Of a stretch of DNA of 34,054 nt, positions 24,015 to 33,314 are shown one piece after another. The notes under the pieces are model-generated. The model saw only the letters and a program-made list of their open reading frames with translations. It did not search any database and was not told the origin of the DNA. The first letter of the stretch is position 1. Every line of letters begins with the position of its first letter. Position numbers and translations under genes: made by a program. This stretch comes from Caldithrix sp. (lineage in GTDB: Bacteria; Zhuqueibacterota; Zhuqueibacteria; Thermofontimicrobiales; Sulfurfontimicrobiaceae): contig DYKB01000070.1 of NCBI GenBank assembly GCA_020722815.1, forward strand, positions 1-34,054. The letters are read 5' to 3'.

Positions 24015-24572
24015 ATGAAGAAATATTTCGTTATGCTTATGATGGTAGCGGTAGCATTTTTGTTTGTTAGCGAATCGTTACTAAATGCCGCGGGCGATTT
24101 TAAGTACATTGGCGTGTCAAAGTGCAAAATGTGCCATAAAACTGCAAAGAGCGGTGATCAATTTACAAAATGGAGCAATGAGGGTCACTCAAAAGCTTAT
24201 GCAACCCTGGCAACACCGGAAGCAAAAGAAGTCGCCCAAAAAGCAGGTGTTACGGGAGATCCACAAAAGTCTGAAAAATGCTTAAAATGTCATGTGACAG
24301 CTTTTGATGCCCCTGCGACCGCTAAAGAAGCCAGTCTTACGCTGCAAGAAGGCATCTCCTGTGAAGCCTGTCATGGCCCAGGTTCTGCTTATAAAAGCAA
24401 CGCCGTAATGAAAGCTGTTTATGCTGGTACAAAAAAAGGTGCTGAAGTTGGCTTAATTGAACCCACCAAAGAAGTGTGTATTAAATGTCATAATCCGGAA
24501 AGCCCAACTTACAAACCATTTAAATTTGAAGAAGCGGTGAAAAAAATTTTACATCCTGTTCCAAAAAGTTAG
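24015..24572 (+). CDS. Exported tetraheme c-type cytochrome (c554-like)
   Basis: The start at 24015 (M-K-K-Y-F) follows GGAGAAGAGG and gives a proper Sec signal peptide (about residues 1-26, ending N-A-A). The 185-residue protein carries four C-x-x-C-H heme sites at residues 37-41, 89-93, 116-120 and 155-159, plus extra His residues (for example in E-G-H-S-K-A-Y) that can serve as distal ligands. The spacing and the Y-I-G-V-S-K-C-K-M-C-H start resemble cytochrome c554/c'-type and related multiheme proteins. The likely role is periplasmic electron transfer. The partner redox enzyme is not in the window. The ResB/CcsA haem-attachment genes lie just downstream on the same strand. Confidence 0.88.
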   Translation: MKKYFVMLMMVAVAFLFVSESLLNAAGDFKYIGVSKCKMCHKTAKSGDQFTKWSNEGHSKAYATLATPEAKEVAQKAGVTGDPQKSEKCLKCHVTAFDAPATAKEASLTLQEGISCEACHGPGSAYKSNAVMKAVYAGTKKGAEVGLIEPTKEVCIKCHNPESPTYKPFKFEEAVKKILHPVPKS

Positions 24573-24604
24573 TTTTTATAAATTTTTTACGTCTATTTAA
24601 TGCC

Positions 24605-24649
24605 AAGGCAGCATTTAATTTTCTGAAAAAATTGGGTGCTGCCTTTTTT
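24605..24649 (+). terminator. Intrinsic terminator of the cytochrome gene
   Basis: AAGGCAGCA (24605-24613) pairs perfectly with TGCTGCCTT (24637-24645), with T residues directly after. It lies 33 bp beyond the cytochrome stop and separates that gene from resB. The remaining gap to 24910 holds a short repeat-like stretch (TTCGCTTTGCTCAGAATGA near 24736) and nothing else. Confidence 0.85.
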
Positions 24650-24910
24650 ATACATGATTCAGCCCTAAAATAGTCTTTTCATCTCCTTCTGAACGGCGTT
24701 AAGAATTTTATAAGTCTTTGAAAAATATAGTTTATTCTTTTCGCTTTGCTCAGAATGAGAAAAACAGGCTATTCAAAGTATATTCTGACATACATCTATA
24801 TATATGTGAACCGGGGAACTTTATGAGCGCTGGTAAGTGATAAATGTAATTTTTTTTGTAAATTTATAAGCGAAAAATCTGATTTGTAATAATCCTGGAG
24901 AGAGGAAGTC

Positions 24911-26302
24911 ATGACCAAAAAAAGTTTTTTGGAGCGACTCTATAATCAATTCAACTCGATCAGACTAGCAATTATTCTGGTCATCATACTGGGTATTTTT
25001 TCTTTAATTGCGATTCTGTTGGAAGAATATTTTCCAACCAATTTCATGAATTGGCAGAAATTTTATCTGGAAAAATTAGGTCCTGAAAAATTTCAACTTT
25101 TTACGATTCTCGGAATTTTTAAGCCTTATAAATCATTCTGGTACGGTCTTGTTTTGCTTTTATTGGTATTAAATATTTTGATCTGTACGTTTGAACGTTC
25201 TCGTGGCATTCTTAAACTCAGTTTTGGAAAGATTTTTCGTGACTCAGCCAGTTCGATTGAGCAACTTGAAAACCACGCAACTTTGAATACAAAAATGAAT
25301 CAAGGCCAACTGCTTGAAGCTCTCACCAATTTTATCGTGAAGGCAAAGTACAAGCTTTTCCAGAAATCATCAGAAAATAGAACACTTTTTTATGCCACCA
25401 GTGGGCAATATTCGCGTTTAAGTTATATCCTTTTTCATGTGGGATTGGTTCTCCTGGTGATCGGTGGTTTACTTATCACCGCATTGGGATATACAGAAGA
25501 CCTGTGGGGCATGAAAGGTGATTTACTAACTCCTGAAAATGCTGATTTTTCCTTGCGAATCGATGATTTTAAAATTGAAACGAATGCCCGAGGTCAGGTA
25601 AAGGACTATTTAGCGACCCTTACAGTCCTGGATGGGGGGGAAGAAAAATTTACGAAAGTGGTGGAAGTCAATTTTCCGCTTCGTTATAAAGGCTATACTT
25701 TCTATCAAAGTTCCTACCGTCAGAGTGCGGCAAATGTCAATGGCGTCATTTTAGAGGTTTCTGGCCTGGCACCCCTGGCGCTGGATTCCGTGGTGACGCT
25801 CGAAATTGGAAAAAAATTACCATTACCGCTATTTAATTGCACCCTAAGTGCAATACAATTTATTCCGGATTTCAGACTGGATGGTGATAGCGTTTATACA
25901 GCATCAACGGAGCCAAATAATCCGGCTGTCAAAATTCTCATGGAAACTCCAGGTAAAGAATCCAAAGAACAGTGGCTGTTTTTGAAATATCCCCAATTCC
26001 ATCAACAGCAAAGCGGCCCGGTTCAATTGCAATTTTTGGATATTAATAGCGATCAGGCACTCTACACAGGCTTACAGGCTTCCCGAAAGCCTGGGAGTGA
26101 ACTCGTCTGGATAGGAATTGTGCTGATGAGTTTCGGCCTTATTCTTTCTTTCTATATATTCCATCGACAAATCTGGATTGTCGTTGAGAATACCGGTGAG
26201 TCATTAAAGATTCATCTGGGGGGGAAAATAAACAAGAGTCAGGAAGTTTTTAAAAATGAATTCAATGAAATGGTTAAAGAATTAAATAAAAACATTAAAT
26301 AA
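24911..26302 (+). CDS. resB: ResB-like cytochrome c biogenesis protein
   Basis: System II cytochrome c maturation protein of 463 residues. It forms a complex with CcsA/ResC that moves haem across the membrane and attaches it to C-x-x-C-H apocytochromes. There are two N-terminal TM segments (about residues 18-38 and 75-96), a third at about 170-195, a large extracytoplasmic domain containing F-P-L-R-Y-K-G-Y-T-F-Y-Q-S-S-Y, which is a ResB signature, and a final TM near residues 395-418. It starts after GGAGAGAGG. Only seven bases separate its stop from the next gene, so the two are surely co-expressed. Confidence 0.88.
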   Translation: MTKKSFLERLYNQFNSIRLAIILVIILGIFSLIAILLEEYFPTNFMNWQKFYLEKLGPEKFQLFTILGIFKPYKSFWYGLVLLLLVLNILICTFERSRGILKLSFGKIFRDSASSIEQLENHATLNTKMNQGQLLEALTNFIVKAKYKLFQKSSENRTLFYATSGQYSRLSYILFHVGLVLLVIGGLLITALGYTEDLWGMKGDLLTPENADFSLRIDDFKIETNARGQVKDYLATLTVLDGGEEKFTKVVEVNFPLRYKGYTFYQSSYRQSAANVNGVILEVSGLAPLALDSVVTLEIGKKLPLPLFNCTLSAIQFIPDFRLDGDSVYTASTEPNNPAVKILMETPGKESKEQWLFLKYPQFHQQQSGPVQLQFLDINSDQALYTGLQASRKPGSELVWIGIVLMSFGLILSFYIFHRQIWIVVENTGESLKIHLGGKINKSQEVFKNEFNEMVKELNKNIK

Positions 26303-26315
26303 AAGGGGTGTGTTT

Positions 26316-27140
26316 GTGCAACTCAACGACATCTTTTTCTTCTATATTGCGTTTATTCTTTATTCAGTTTCGATGATGTTTTATATCTTATATGCTGCTT
26401 CAAAATCAAATACGGTGGCACAAATTGCCGCCTGGCTTACGTATTTGGGTTTTATTCCGCATACGATTGCGATTATCGATCGCTGGATTCTCGCCGGTCA
26501 TACGCCGTATTCAAATATGTACGAATATATGACCATGATGTCCTGGATGACCGTCTTGATTTTTATTATTTTTAATATAAAATATAAAAAACCGATCATC
26601 GGCGTTTTTGTTACCCCGGTTACTTTTATGTTGATGGTCAGTGCCTCGCTCATGCCAAAAGACATTTCACAACAACTCATGCCCGCCCTTCAGAGTTATT
26701 GGTTTGAGATTCATGTGTCATTGGCTGTCTTAGGTGAAGGTGCTTTTGCGGTGGCTTTTGGGGTAAGTGTTATGTACCTTATTCGGGCACGATTTGCATC
26801 AAATACTCTGGCGAATAACGCCGCTTTATTACCCTCGCTTGGGATTCTCGATGATATTAATTATAAAGCGATTGCCATCGGTTACCCGCTTTTCACTATC
26901 GGTGCGCTGTTTGCCGGTGCAATCTGGGCCAATGAGGCCTGGGGAACATTCTGGAGTTGGGACCCAAAAGAAACCGGTGCACTTATCGTCTGGCTTTTTT
27001 ACACGGCCTATCTGCATGCCCGCTATGTTAAAGGCTGGCAGGGAACCCGTGCCGCCTGGATGTCAATTATCGGATTTATCCTGGGCCTCGCGTCATTTTT
27101 TGGAAATCTTTACCTGGGGGGAGATCACGCGTACTTATAA
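26316..27140 (+). CDS. ccsA: CcsA/ResC-like cytochrome c assembly protein
   Basis: Polytopic membrane protein of about 274 residues with roughly eight TM helices. The WWD-type haem-handling motif is clear: W-G-T-F-W-S-W-D-P-K-E-T near residues 210-222. Conserved histidines lie in I-P-H-T, the H-V-S-L-A region, the T-A-Y-L-H-A-R segment and the C-terminal G-D-H. The start is a GTG: 26316 sits 7 bases after AAAAGGGG and is preferred over the GTG at 26310. With ResB it forms the system II haem lyase that would mature the adjacent tetraheme cytochrome. Confidence 0.9.
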   Translation: MQLNDIFFFYIAFILYSVSMMFYILYAASKSNTVAQIAAWLTYLGFIPHTIAIIDRWILAGHTPYSNMYEYMTMMSWMTVLIFIIFNIKYKKPIIGVFVTPVTFMLMVSASLMPKDISQQLMPALQSYWFEIHVSLAVLGEGAFAVAFGVSVMYLIRARFASNTLANNAALLPSLGILDDINYKAIAIGYPLFTIGALFAGAIWANEAWGTFWSWDPKETGALIVWLFYTAYLHARYVKGWQGTRAAWMSIIGFILGLASFFGNLYLGGDHAYL

Positions 27141-27439
27141 ATCTCATTAAGGCTTCGGAAAATTTGGTGCATCAAAAAAGTTAGAAAAACGTAACGTTCT
27201 CCGTCATGCGTGATACGTGAATTCATTTATAAGTTTTTCGAAACACTTCATCCTCCATTTTCTTTTATCGTCTTGTCTTAAAGTCGTCCTGTCTAAAAAT
27301 TTATTTCTAAATTATAATAAATTTATTTTTGATCTTGATTCTAAATTCTTAGTTGTTTATATTTCGCTATTCGATTGAATCGCAATACGTAACGTTTTAT
27401 CATCCTCAAATCTTCATCCTCAAAAAATTGGAGAAGAAA
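27141..27439. other. Gene-free gap with repeat fragments
   Basis: This 299-bp AT-rich gap contains fragments of the GCGTGATACGTGA-type repeat (27205-27222) and GCAATACGTAACG (near 27381). The upstream extension of the following frame into this region is not coding, since the good ribosome binding site is at 27430. Confidence 0.4.
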
Positions 27440-28771
27440 ATGTTAAAGTCATTTCTATTTCATTATCTGTTGATTCTTCTGATGTTATTTTGTACCCCAA
27501 ATGAACAGTTTGTTTCACACCCCGACCATGAATGGCGAAATTTCACCGCTGATGGCGCCTGGTGCTGGTTTTCTGATCCGCGAGCCGTTTATCATCAGGG
27601 ACAAAGGGAACAGACGTTCGCTGCCTGGGTGGATTCATCCGGCAATATCTTCATCGGTGCGTTTGATCATGATACGCGGCAAATCACAACCTTTCTCCTC
27701 CATGAAAATTTTGAACGTGATGATCATGATGTTCCCTCGATCTTGATTCGAAATGATGGCCGGCTTATGGTTTTTTATTCACGACATAGTAAAAATGATT
27801 ATTATATGCGAATTTCTGAAAATCCGGAGGATATTACTTCCTGGCAACCCCTTCAACGACTCTATTTAAATGATAATGATATTTATCCAGCCGACATGCT
27901 GCAAACTTATTGCTATTCGAATCCATTTCAACTTGCTGCCGAAAATGGCCGAATTTATCTTTTCTGGCGCGGACTGGATCATAAACCCTGCATTTCAATT
28001 TCAGCGGATAATGGCGAATCGTGGAGCAAAGGCCGAATTCTGATCTCGCCACAGGATACCTATAAAAATCAACGACCATATATTAAATATGCGTCGAATA
28101 ATCAGGATAAAATTCATTTTGCCTTCACCGATGGTCATCCCCGAAATGAGCCAACGAATGGGATTTACTACGCCTGTTATCGGGATGGGGGATTTTATCG
28201 GGCTGATGGGAGTTTTATTACTTCACTCGATTCATTACCAATCGATACCCGTGCTGCCGACCTGGTTTATGATGCCCGATTAACCAATGTGCGCGCCTGG
28301 GTTTGGGATGTTGCGGTGGATGCGCAGGGTTATCCGGTCATTGTCTACACCCGGTTACCCGCTGAAACCGATCATCGTTACCATTATGCCAGATGGAATG
28401 GTACCGAATGGCTTGATCACGAAATTGTGCCGGCCGGAAAATGGTTTCCCCAAACGCCGCCTGGCGCAACTGAGCGGGAAGTGCATTATTCCGGCGGGAT
28501 CGCGCTGGATCATGGCAATCCGGATATTGTTTTTCTCTCCCGTCCGGTGAATGGCATTTTTGAGATTGAAAAATGGTGGACCGCTGATTTGGGTCAAACC
28601 TGGAAATCAGTGGCGGTTACCCAAAATTCTAAAAACAATAATATTCGTCCATTTGTGGTTTTAAACGGCAGGCCTGAAAATGGCCTCTATCTATTATGGA
28701 TGAATTTCGAGCGCTATGTGCATTATACGGATTATCGTTCAGCGATAAAAATGGACATATTGAATCAATAA
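27440..28771 (+). CDS. Exported BNR-repeat (BNR_4-type) protein
   Basis: The ATG at 27440 follows TTGGAGAAG, so the frame's earlier start at 27353 is rejected. This gives 443 residues with a signal sequence ending near F-C-T-P. The mature protein opens with G-A-W-C-W-F-S-D-P-R-A-V-Y, characteristic of BNR_4-type sialidase-like beta-propeller proteins. It contains repeated S-x-D-N-G-E-S-W and D-L-G-Q-T-W Asp-box motifs (near residues 215 and 385) and D-D-H-D-V-P-S. Such proteins are found in polysaccharide utilisation loci and may act on or bind sugar chains. The substrate and catalytic activity are unknown. There is no sugar transporter or regulator alongside. Confidence 0.82.
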   Translation: MLKSFLFHYLLILLMLFCTPNEQFVSHPDHEWRNFTADGAWCWFSDPRAVYHQGQREQTFAAWVDSSGNIFIGAFDHDTRQITTFLLHENFERDDHDVPSILIRNDGRLMVFYSRHSKNDYYMRISENPEDITSWQPLQRLYLNDNDIYPADMLQTYCYSNPFQLAAENGRIYLFWRGLDHKPCISISADNGESWSKGRILISPQDTYKNQRPYIKYASNNQDKIHFAFTDGHPRNEPTNGIYYACYRDGGFYRADGSFITSLDSLPIDTRAADLVYDARLTNVRAWVWDVAVDAQGYPVIVYTRLPAETDHRYHYARWNGTEWLDHEIVPAGKWFPQTPPGATEREVHYSGGIALDHGNPDIVFLSRPVNGIFEIEKWWTADLGQTWKSVAVTQNSKNNNIRPFVVLNGRPENGLYLLWMNFERYVHYTDYRSAIKMDILNQ

Positions 28772-28902
28772 CCGAAACTACTCTGGTTGGCTGGTTCAGG
28801 TTTCATGGTTTACGATTCAAAACCGCTGATTAACGCTGAATCAGGAATTTTTAACCCTGAACCTGAGTAGTATTCCAGCGTTAAGTTTAAAAGACGCATA
28901 AA

Positions 28903-29116
28903 ACCTGAAATTCTAAAGTTGAAATGAATGATGTTCATGATCAATGAAGGTCTCCCTCCTGCCGCCCCTAAATTCCAAAAAACCGAATTTGGGGGAGAGA
29001 CGCCCGGTTCTCTCCCCCATTTTCGCTTTTTGAAAACTGGGAAATACAGAGGGGGTCAATTTGGCATTGAAAACGACTTCCGCCGGGACAAAACGATTCA
29101 TTCGAAAATCGTAATT
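28903..29116. mobile_element. MITE-like element, copy 2 (degenerate)
   Basis: This is an inverted relative of 2899-3046. It starts with ACCTGAAATTCTAAA and continues GATGTTCATGATCAATG. It shares CTCCCCCATTTTCGCTTTTT, GAAAACTGGG and AGAGGGGGTCAA, and ends with AAAACGATTCATTCGAAAAT. Relative to copy 1 it carries extra sequence in the middle that makes its own hairpin, GGGGGAGA (28991-28998) with TCTCCCCC (29011-29018). The right terminal repeat is eroded. It has no gene. Confidence 0.55.
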
Positions 29117-29243
29117 AAATTTATTTTATTAACTTAACATTGCAATCGTATTTACCAATAACTATAGATTTTTAAGTATCAACCGGCGTCATCGATGAAA
29201 TCTACGGTTAAAGTTTATAAAAATTGTTCAATTGAGGTTCGCT

Positions 29244-31904
29244 ATGCTCATTAAAAAAAGTATTCTGTTACTTCTCATCGGTTTATACTGGCAATTCAAT
29301 TCAAATCAACTTCTTGCATTCAATCCTGTGGAAAGTGACTCAGCTATGAAAAAGGAAACGATTTGCATTAATCAATGGTACTTATCCGATCGGCTGCTCG
29401 TTAATTTACCTTACTTGCCTGATCATAAAGAAAAGGGCTTTACGTTAAAAGACCTGCTTGATTTTGAACTCATTGAAATTGAAAAGCTGGTCCCCTCTGA
29501 AAAAAAATCAATCGAATGGTTTGATAATCAAAAAGTTACCTGGAAAACATCGAATCTCGCGAATTCAGATAGCCTGGTCATTACGCCACTGGCTGCTGAT
29601 ACCACGAGACCACAGATTGCTTATCTTTCAGTGAATCTACGCACCAGTCGCTGGGCAAAAATTCAATTAAAAATCAAGAGTCATCAATTATTAAAAGTTT
29701 ATCTGGATGGGGAATCAAAAATCACCAAAGATAAAGCCGAGAAAGCTTCAAAAGGGGAAAATCCTAAAAAACCGGGCGAAATCAGTAGTGAATTAAAGCT
29801 CGAGACCGGTTCGCATCAGCTCCTGATAAAAACAATTTATGACCCGGCGTCAAAAAGTCCCTGGTCGATTCAAGCCAAGTTGGAATTACCGAAAAATGTT
29901 ACAAAAACCGATTTGGAGGTTACTCTTGCCCCGGAAAGAGTTTTTTCGTTGAATGATCTGCTCGATGGGCCAAAAATCAACAGTGCTGCCATTTCACCAA
30001 ATGGTGAACTGGTAGCGATCTGGCTGAGTCAAAGCAAACCACCGAAGGATGAAAGTGAATCCTGGCTGGAAATTCGCAAAGGGGAAGATGGTTCGCTGGT
30101 GCAGACCTTTCGTGGCGGTATGCGTGTCGCCGGGTTTCAATGGGCGCCTGTTGGCAAAAAATTCACGTGTGTGAGTACCGCTGATGGCGAAAGTACCCTC
30201 TGGATCGTCGATCTGGAACAAGGAACCACGATACCATTGTTAAAACAGATCAAAGATTTTGGCAGTCATACCTGGGCACCGGATGGTCGTTATATTTTAT
30301 ATAGCGTCAATGAAAAGCCTGAGGCCGATAAACGCGGTGTTAAGCAACTTCAGGGGTTGACGGATCGCTGGTCTTACGGCCGAAATCGGAGCTTTCTGTA
30401 TCAGGTGACGCTGCCAGATGGTGTAAAACGTCGTTTAACAGCAGGCGATTTATCCACAAATCTGACGACTATTCATCCCAATGGTTCTGCATTCCTTTTT
30501 ACCCGCACGGTGGAAGATTATCAGAACCGGCCTTATTCCAAAACTGAATTATATCATTTTGATTTGAATAAATTTGAAGTGAAACAAATCTGGAGTGGAT
30601 TTTTTTTAGATCAGGTAATCTGGTCACCGGATGGACAGCGATTTCTGGTATTGGCAGGTCCTTCGACTTTTGGAAAATTGGGAGTGAATGTGCCCAAAGG
30701 GATGATTCCCAATGATTATGATACCCAGGCTTATCTATTTGATACCGAATTGAAAAATGGCGAGGCAATCTCCCGTAATTTTGATCCGGCCATCAATACG
30801 GCCATTTGGAGTCAATATGATGGTCAGATTTATTTTAACACCACCGATCGCGAATACCATCGGTTGTATCAATATAACTTGACGACAAAATCTTTTACGC
30901 TTATCAATACCAAGGTCGATGTGGTGAATTCTTATGATATCGCCCGAACATCGCCCCGAATGGTGTTTTCAGGTCAGGGGGCATATCAACCTGAAGCGGT
31001 TTACCGACTGGATCTTCAGCGCAAGGAACAGCATCCGCTTTTCGATCTGGACCAACTTGTTTTAAAATCGATTAAAATCGGTTCTATCGAATCCTGGCAA
31101 TTTACCAATCAACGCCAGGTAAAGATTGATGGACGTATCTACTATCCGCCTGATTTTGATTCTCAGAAGAAATATCCCTGTATTGTATACTATTATGGTG
31201 GAACCTCGCCAGTAACGCGAAATTTTGGCGGGCGCTATCCAATGGAGTATTATACGGCGCAGGGCTACGTGGTGTATGTGCTGCAACCCAGTGGGGCGAT
31301 TGGCTTTGGACAGGCGTTTTCTGCCTTACATGTCAATGATTGGGGCAAAATTGTGGCGGATGAAATTATCGATGGCGTGAAGCAATTTTTAAAAGCGCAT
31401 CCCTTTGTTGATGCCAAACGCGTGGGGTGCATGGGCGCTTCCTTTGGTGGTTTTATGACCCAATTGCTGCTCACCCGAACGGATATTTTTGCCGCGGCAG
31501 TATCGCACGCCGGTATCAGTGCGCTCTCTAGTTATTGGGGTGAAGGCTATTGGGGCTATACTTACAGCGCCGTTGCCACGGCCAATAGTTTTCCCTGGAA
31601 TCGGAAAGATATTTATGTGAATCAAAGCCCTTTGTTTGCGGCAGATAAGATTGTGACCCCACTTTTATTAACCCATGGCGCTTCGGATACGAATGTCCCG
31701 CCAGGCGAAAGTGAACAGATGTATGTTGCCCTCAAATTACTTGGCAAGACAGTTGAGTATCTGAAATTTGATGGACAGAATCATTTCATTGCGGATTATG
31801 GCAAACGAAAGCTCTGGACAAAATCCATTATCGGCTGGTTTGATAAATGGCTTAAAGACCAGCCGCAGTTCTGGGAGGAACTGTATCCACCGGCAAAAAA
31901 ATAA
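29244..31904 (+). CDS. S9-family serine peptidase (prolyl oligopeptidase type), exported
   Basis: The ATG at 29244, six bases after GAGG, is preferred to the TTG at 29232. The protein has about 886 residues. A Sec signal covers residues about 1-25. An N-terminal region of about 200 residues that looks like a beta-sandwich precedes the usual beta-propeller (about 225-600, with repeated A-I-S-P-N-G and W-S-P-D-G blades). The C-terminal alpha/beta hydrolase contains the triad: Ser733 in G-A-S-F-G-G, Asp815 in H-G-A-S-D-T-N-V-P and His847 in G-Q-N-H-F. It probably degrades peptides outside the cytoplasm, as dipeptidyl- or acylaminoacyl-peptidases do. The N-terminal extension is longer than in typical family members and its role is unknown. 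Confidence 0.9.
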   Translation: MLIKKSILLLLIGLYWQFNSNQLLAFNPVESDSAMKKETICINQWYLSDRLLVNLPYLPDHKEKGFTLKDLLDFELIEIEKLVPSEKKSIEWFDNQKVTWKTSNLANSDSLVITPLAADTTRPQIAYLSVNLRTSRWAKIQLKIKSHQLLKVYLDGESKITKDKAEKASKGENPKKPGEISSELKLETGSHQLLIKTIYDPASKSPWSIQAKLELPKNVTKTDLEVTLAPERVFSLNDLLDGPKINSAAISPNGELVAIWLSQSKPPKDESESWLEIRKGEDGSLVQTFRGGMRVAGFQWAPVGKKFTCVSTADGESTLWIVDLEQGTTIPLLKQIKDFGSHTWAPDGRYILYSVNEKPEADKRGVKQLQGLTDRWSYGRNRSFLYQVTLPDGVKRRLTAGDLSTNLTTIHPNGSAFLFTRTVEDYQNRPYSKTELYHFDLNKFEVKQIWSGFFLDQVIWSPDGQRFLVLAGPSTFGKLGVNVPKGMIPNDYDTQAYLFDTELKNGEAISRNFDPAINTAIWSQYDGQIYFNTTDREYHRLYQYNLTTKSFTLINTKVDVVNSYDIARTSPRMVFSGQGAYQPEAVYRLDLQRKEQHPLFDLDQLVLKSIKIGSIESWQFTNQRQVKIDGRIYYPPDFDSQKKYPCIVYYYGGTSPVTRNFGGRYPMEYYTAQGYVVYVLQPSGAIGFGQAFSALHVNDWGKIVADEIIDGVKQFLKAHPFVDAKRVGCMGASFGGFMTQLLLTRTDIFAAAVSHAGISALSSYWGEGYWGYTYSAVATANSFPWNRKDIYVNQSPLFAADKIVTPLLLTHGASDTNVPPGESEQMYVALKLLGKTVEYLKFDGQNHFIADYGKRKLWTKSIIGWFDKWLKDQPQFWEELYPPAKK

Positions 31905-31912
31905 TTATTCAT

Positions 31913-31990
31913 CATGCTGCACGAGGTGAAAAATTTCGATAGCCTGCGCAGGAGATTCTTCACCTGATAAAAAGCGCCCGATTCAGCATG
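31913..31990. repeat. Nested inverted repeat after the peptidase gene
   Basis: CATGCTG (31913-31919) pairs with CAGCATG (31984-31990), and inside it AGGTGAA (31924-31930) pairs with TTCACCT (31959-31965). This is a dispersed intergenic type beginning ATCATGCTG and ending TTCAGCATGACAGG. It starts 9 bp after the peptidase stop but has no T-run. Confidence 0.5.
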
Positions 31991-32068
31991 ACAGGTAGCA
32001 AAATTCATTCATAATTCATCATTCAAAATTCAACATTTACGATTCAACATTTTCAAAAAGGACGGGAC

Positions 32069-32935
32069 ATGAAAATCGGAATTATTGGATCAGACAACTC
32101 CCACGCCGCAGCTTTTGCGAAGGCGATTAATGTGGATAAACTCGCCGGTTTCGAAGACGTTCAGGTTTCACATATCTGGGGAATGAAGGACGATGAAACG
32201 CAGGAGAAAGTTCAGAAGGGTCAAATTCCGTACGTCGTGACCAACCCGGCGGACATGTTAAATCAGATTGATGCTGTTATGATTGTTCTCCGTCATGGTG
32301 GACGGCATCTGGAATACGCGCGGCCATTTCTGGAAGCGGGTATCCCGATTTTTATTGATAAACCGCTCGCCTGTTCCACTGTTGATGCCAGAAAAATTCT
32401 GGAATTGGCAAATAAAAAGGAGTTTCCGCTCACCAGTTTTTCAATGGTACGATACGACAGCGCTATTCAAAATTTAAAACAAAATTTGTCTGGAATAGGG
32501 AAGACCTGGACAGGCGATGTGGCTGGCGTGATTACACCAAATGCCAATGAGTATGGCGGGATGATTTTTTATGGCATTCACACCACCGAGCTGATGCTGG
32601 AGATTTTTGGCTATGGCGTGGAAAAAATATACGCCACCCATCGAAATGATAACACCATTGCAATTGCATCCTATCCGAACGCTGTTGTTACCATGCATTT
32701 CATGGGCCAATCGTCCTATCTCTTTAGCGTGATTGTTCATGGCCAGGAAAAGAGTCTCTATCAGGCAGCGGATGCAGGTGATTATCTTCAGCAATCATTG
32801 AAACGAATGCTCCATCTGTTTCAAACCGGCGAAACCCATTTAAGCCCGTCGCAACTGTTTGAACCAGTCGCCATTCATGAAGCAATTGAAAGTAGTCTTC
32901 GGCAAGCGAAAGAGGTAGAAGTCGGAAAGTATTAA
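32069..32935 (+). CDS. Gfo/Idh/MocA-family oxidoreductase
   Basis: The 288-residue protein starts after AAAAAGGACGGG. The N-terminal Rossmann part begins M-K-I-G-I-I-G-S-D-N-S-H, with the strand D-A-V-M-I-V-L-R-H-G and then the family motif I-D-K-P-L-A (E-K-P-type, Lys in the active site). The C-terminal part is the alpha/beta substrate domain with a G-I-H-T-T-E-L-M-L-E segment. The protein is shorter than the usual 330-380 residues. It likely oxidises or epimerises a sugar or inositol derivative with NAD(P). The substrate is unknown. There is no signal peptide. Confidence 0.85.
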   Translation: MKIGIIGSDNSHAAAFAKAINVDKLAGFEDVQVSHIWGMKDDETQEKVQKGQIPYVVTNPADMLNQIDAVMIVLRHGGRHLEYARPFLEAGIPIFIDKPLACSTVDARKILELANKKEFPLTSFSMVRYDSAIQNLKQNLSGIGKTWTGDVAGVITPNANEYGGMIFYGIHTTELMLEIFGYGVEKIYATHRNDNTIAIASYPNAVVTMHFMGQSSYLFSVIVHGQEKSLYQAADAGDYLQQSLKRMLHLFQTGETHLSPSQLFEPVAIHEAIESSLRQAKEVEVGKY

Positions 32936-33149
32936 AAGATCTTTAATGCATGGATTGTGCAAATTTAACTATTGAAAATAAAGTTTATCATGGCAGAATG
33001 ATTAAACGGCAGAATAATTAACTGAAATATAAAAATCAGGAACCAGCTACCTGGTAAACGCGCTGAATGAAAAAAATCAAAAAATTATTTTGCCTGAAAA
33101 TCTGCTGTTCTGAAGAATTTATGTATTTCTTTAATAAAACATGGTAAAA

Positions 33150-33282
33150 GTACCCTTCGACAAGCTCTGGGTACGGCGGATGCCGTTGGCTGATCCTGTC
33201 GAAGCCGGATTGTCTCTAATTCCCAAGCTCCAGTCTGGGAATTCACCATTCGCGAAGCTCCAGCCTCGAAATTAAAATGCGA
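33150..33282. repeat. REP-like palindromes downstream of the RAYT
   Basis: Several palindromes lie just past the RAYT stop. GTACCC (33150-33155) pairs with GGGTAC (33169-33174). TTCGACA (33157-33163) pairs with TGTCGAA (33197-33203). ATTCCCA (33219-33225) pairs with TGGGAAT (33236-33242) around AGCTCCAG. A TTCG...CGAA stem near 33249-33270 again encloses AAGCTCCAG. The shared AAGCTCCA core recurs on the other side of the gene. Between 32936 and 33149 nothing else is seen. Confidence 0.6.
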
Positions 33283-33314
33283 CATAAATCTCCAACATGG
33301 AAATCTTCCAATCC

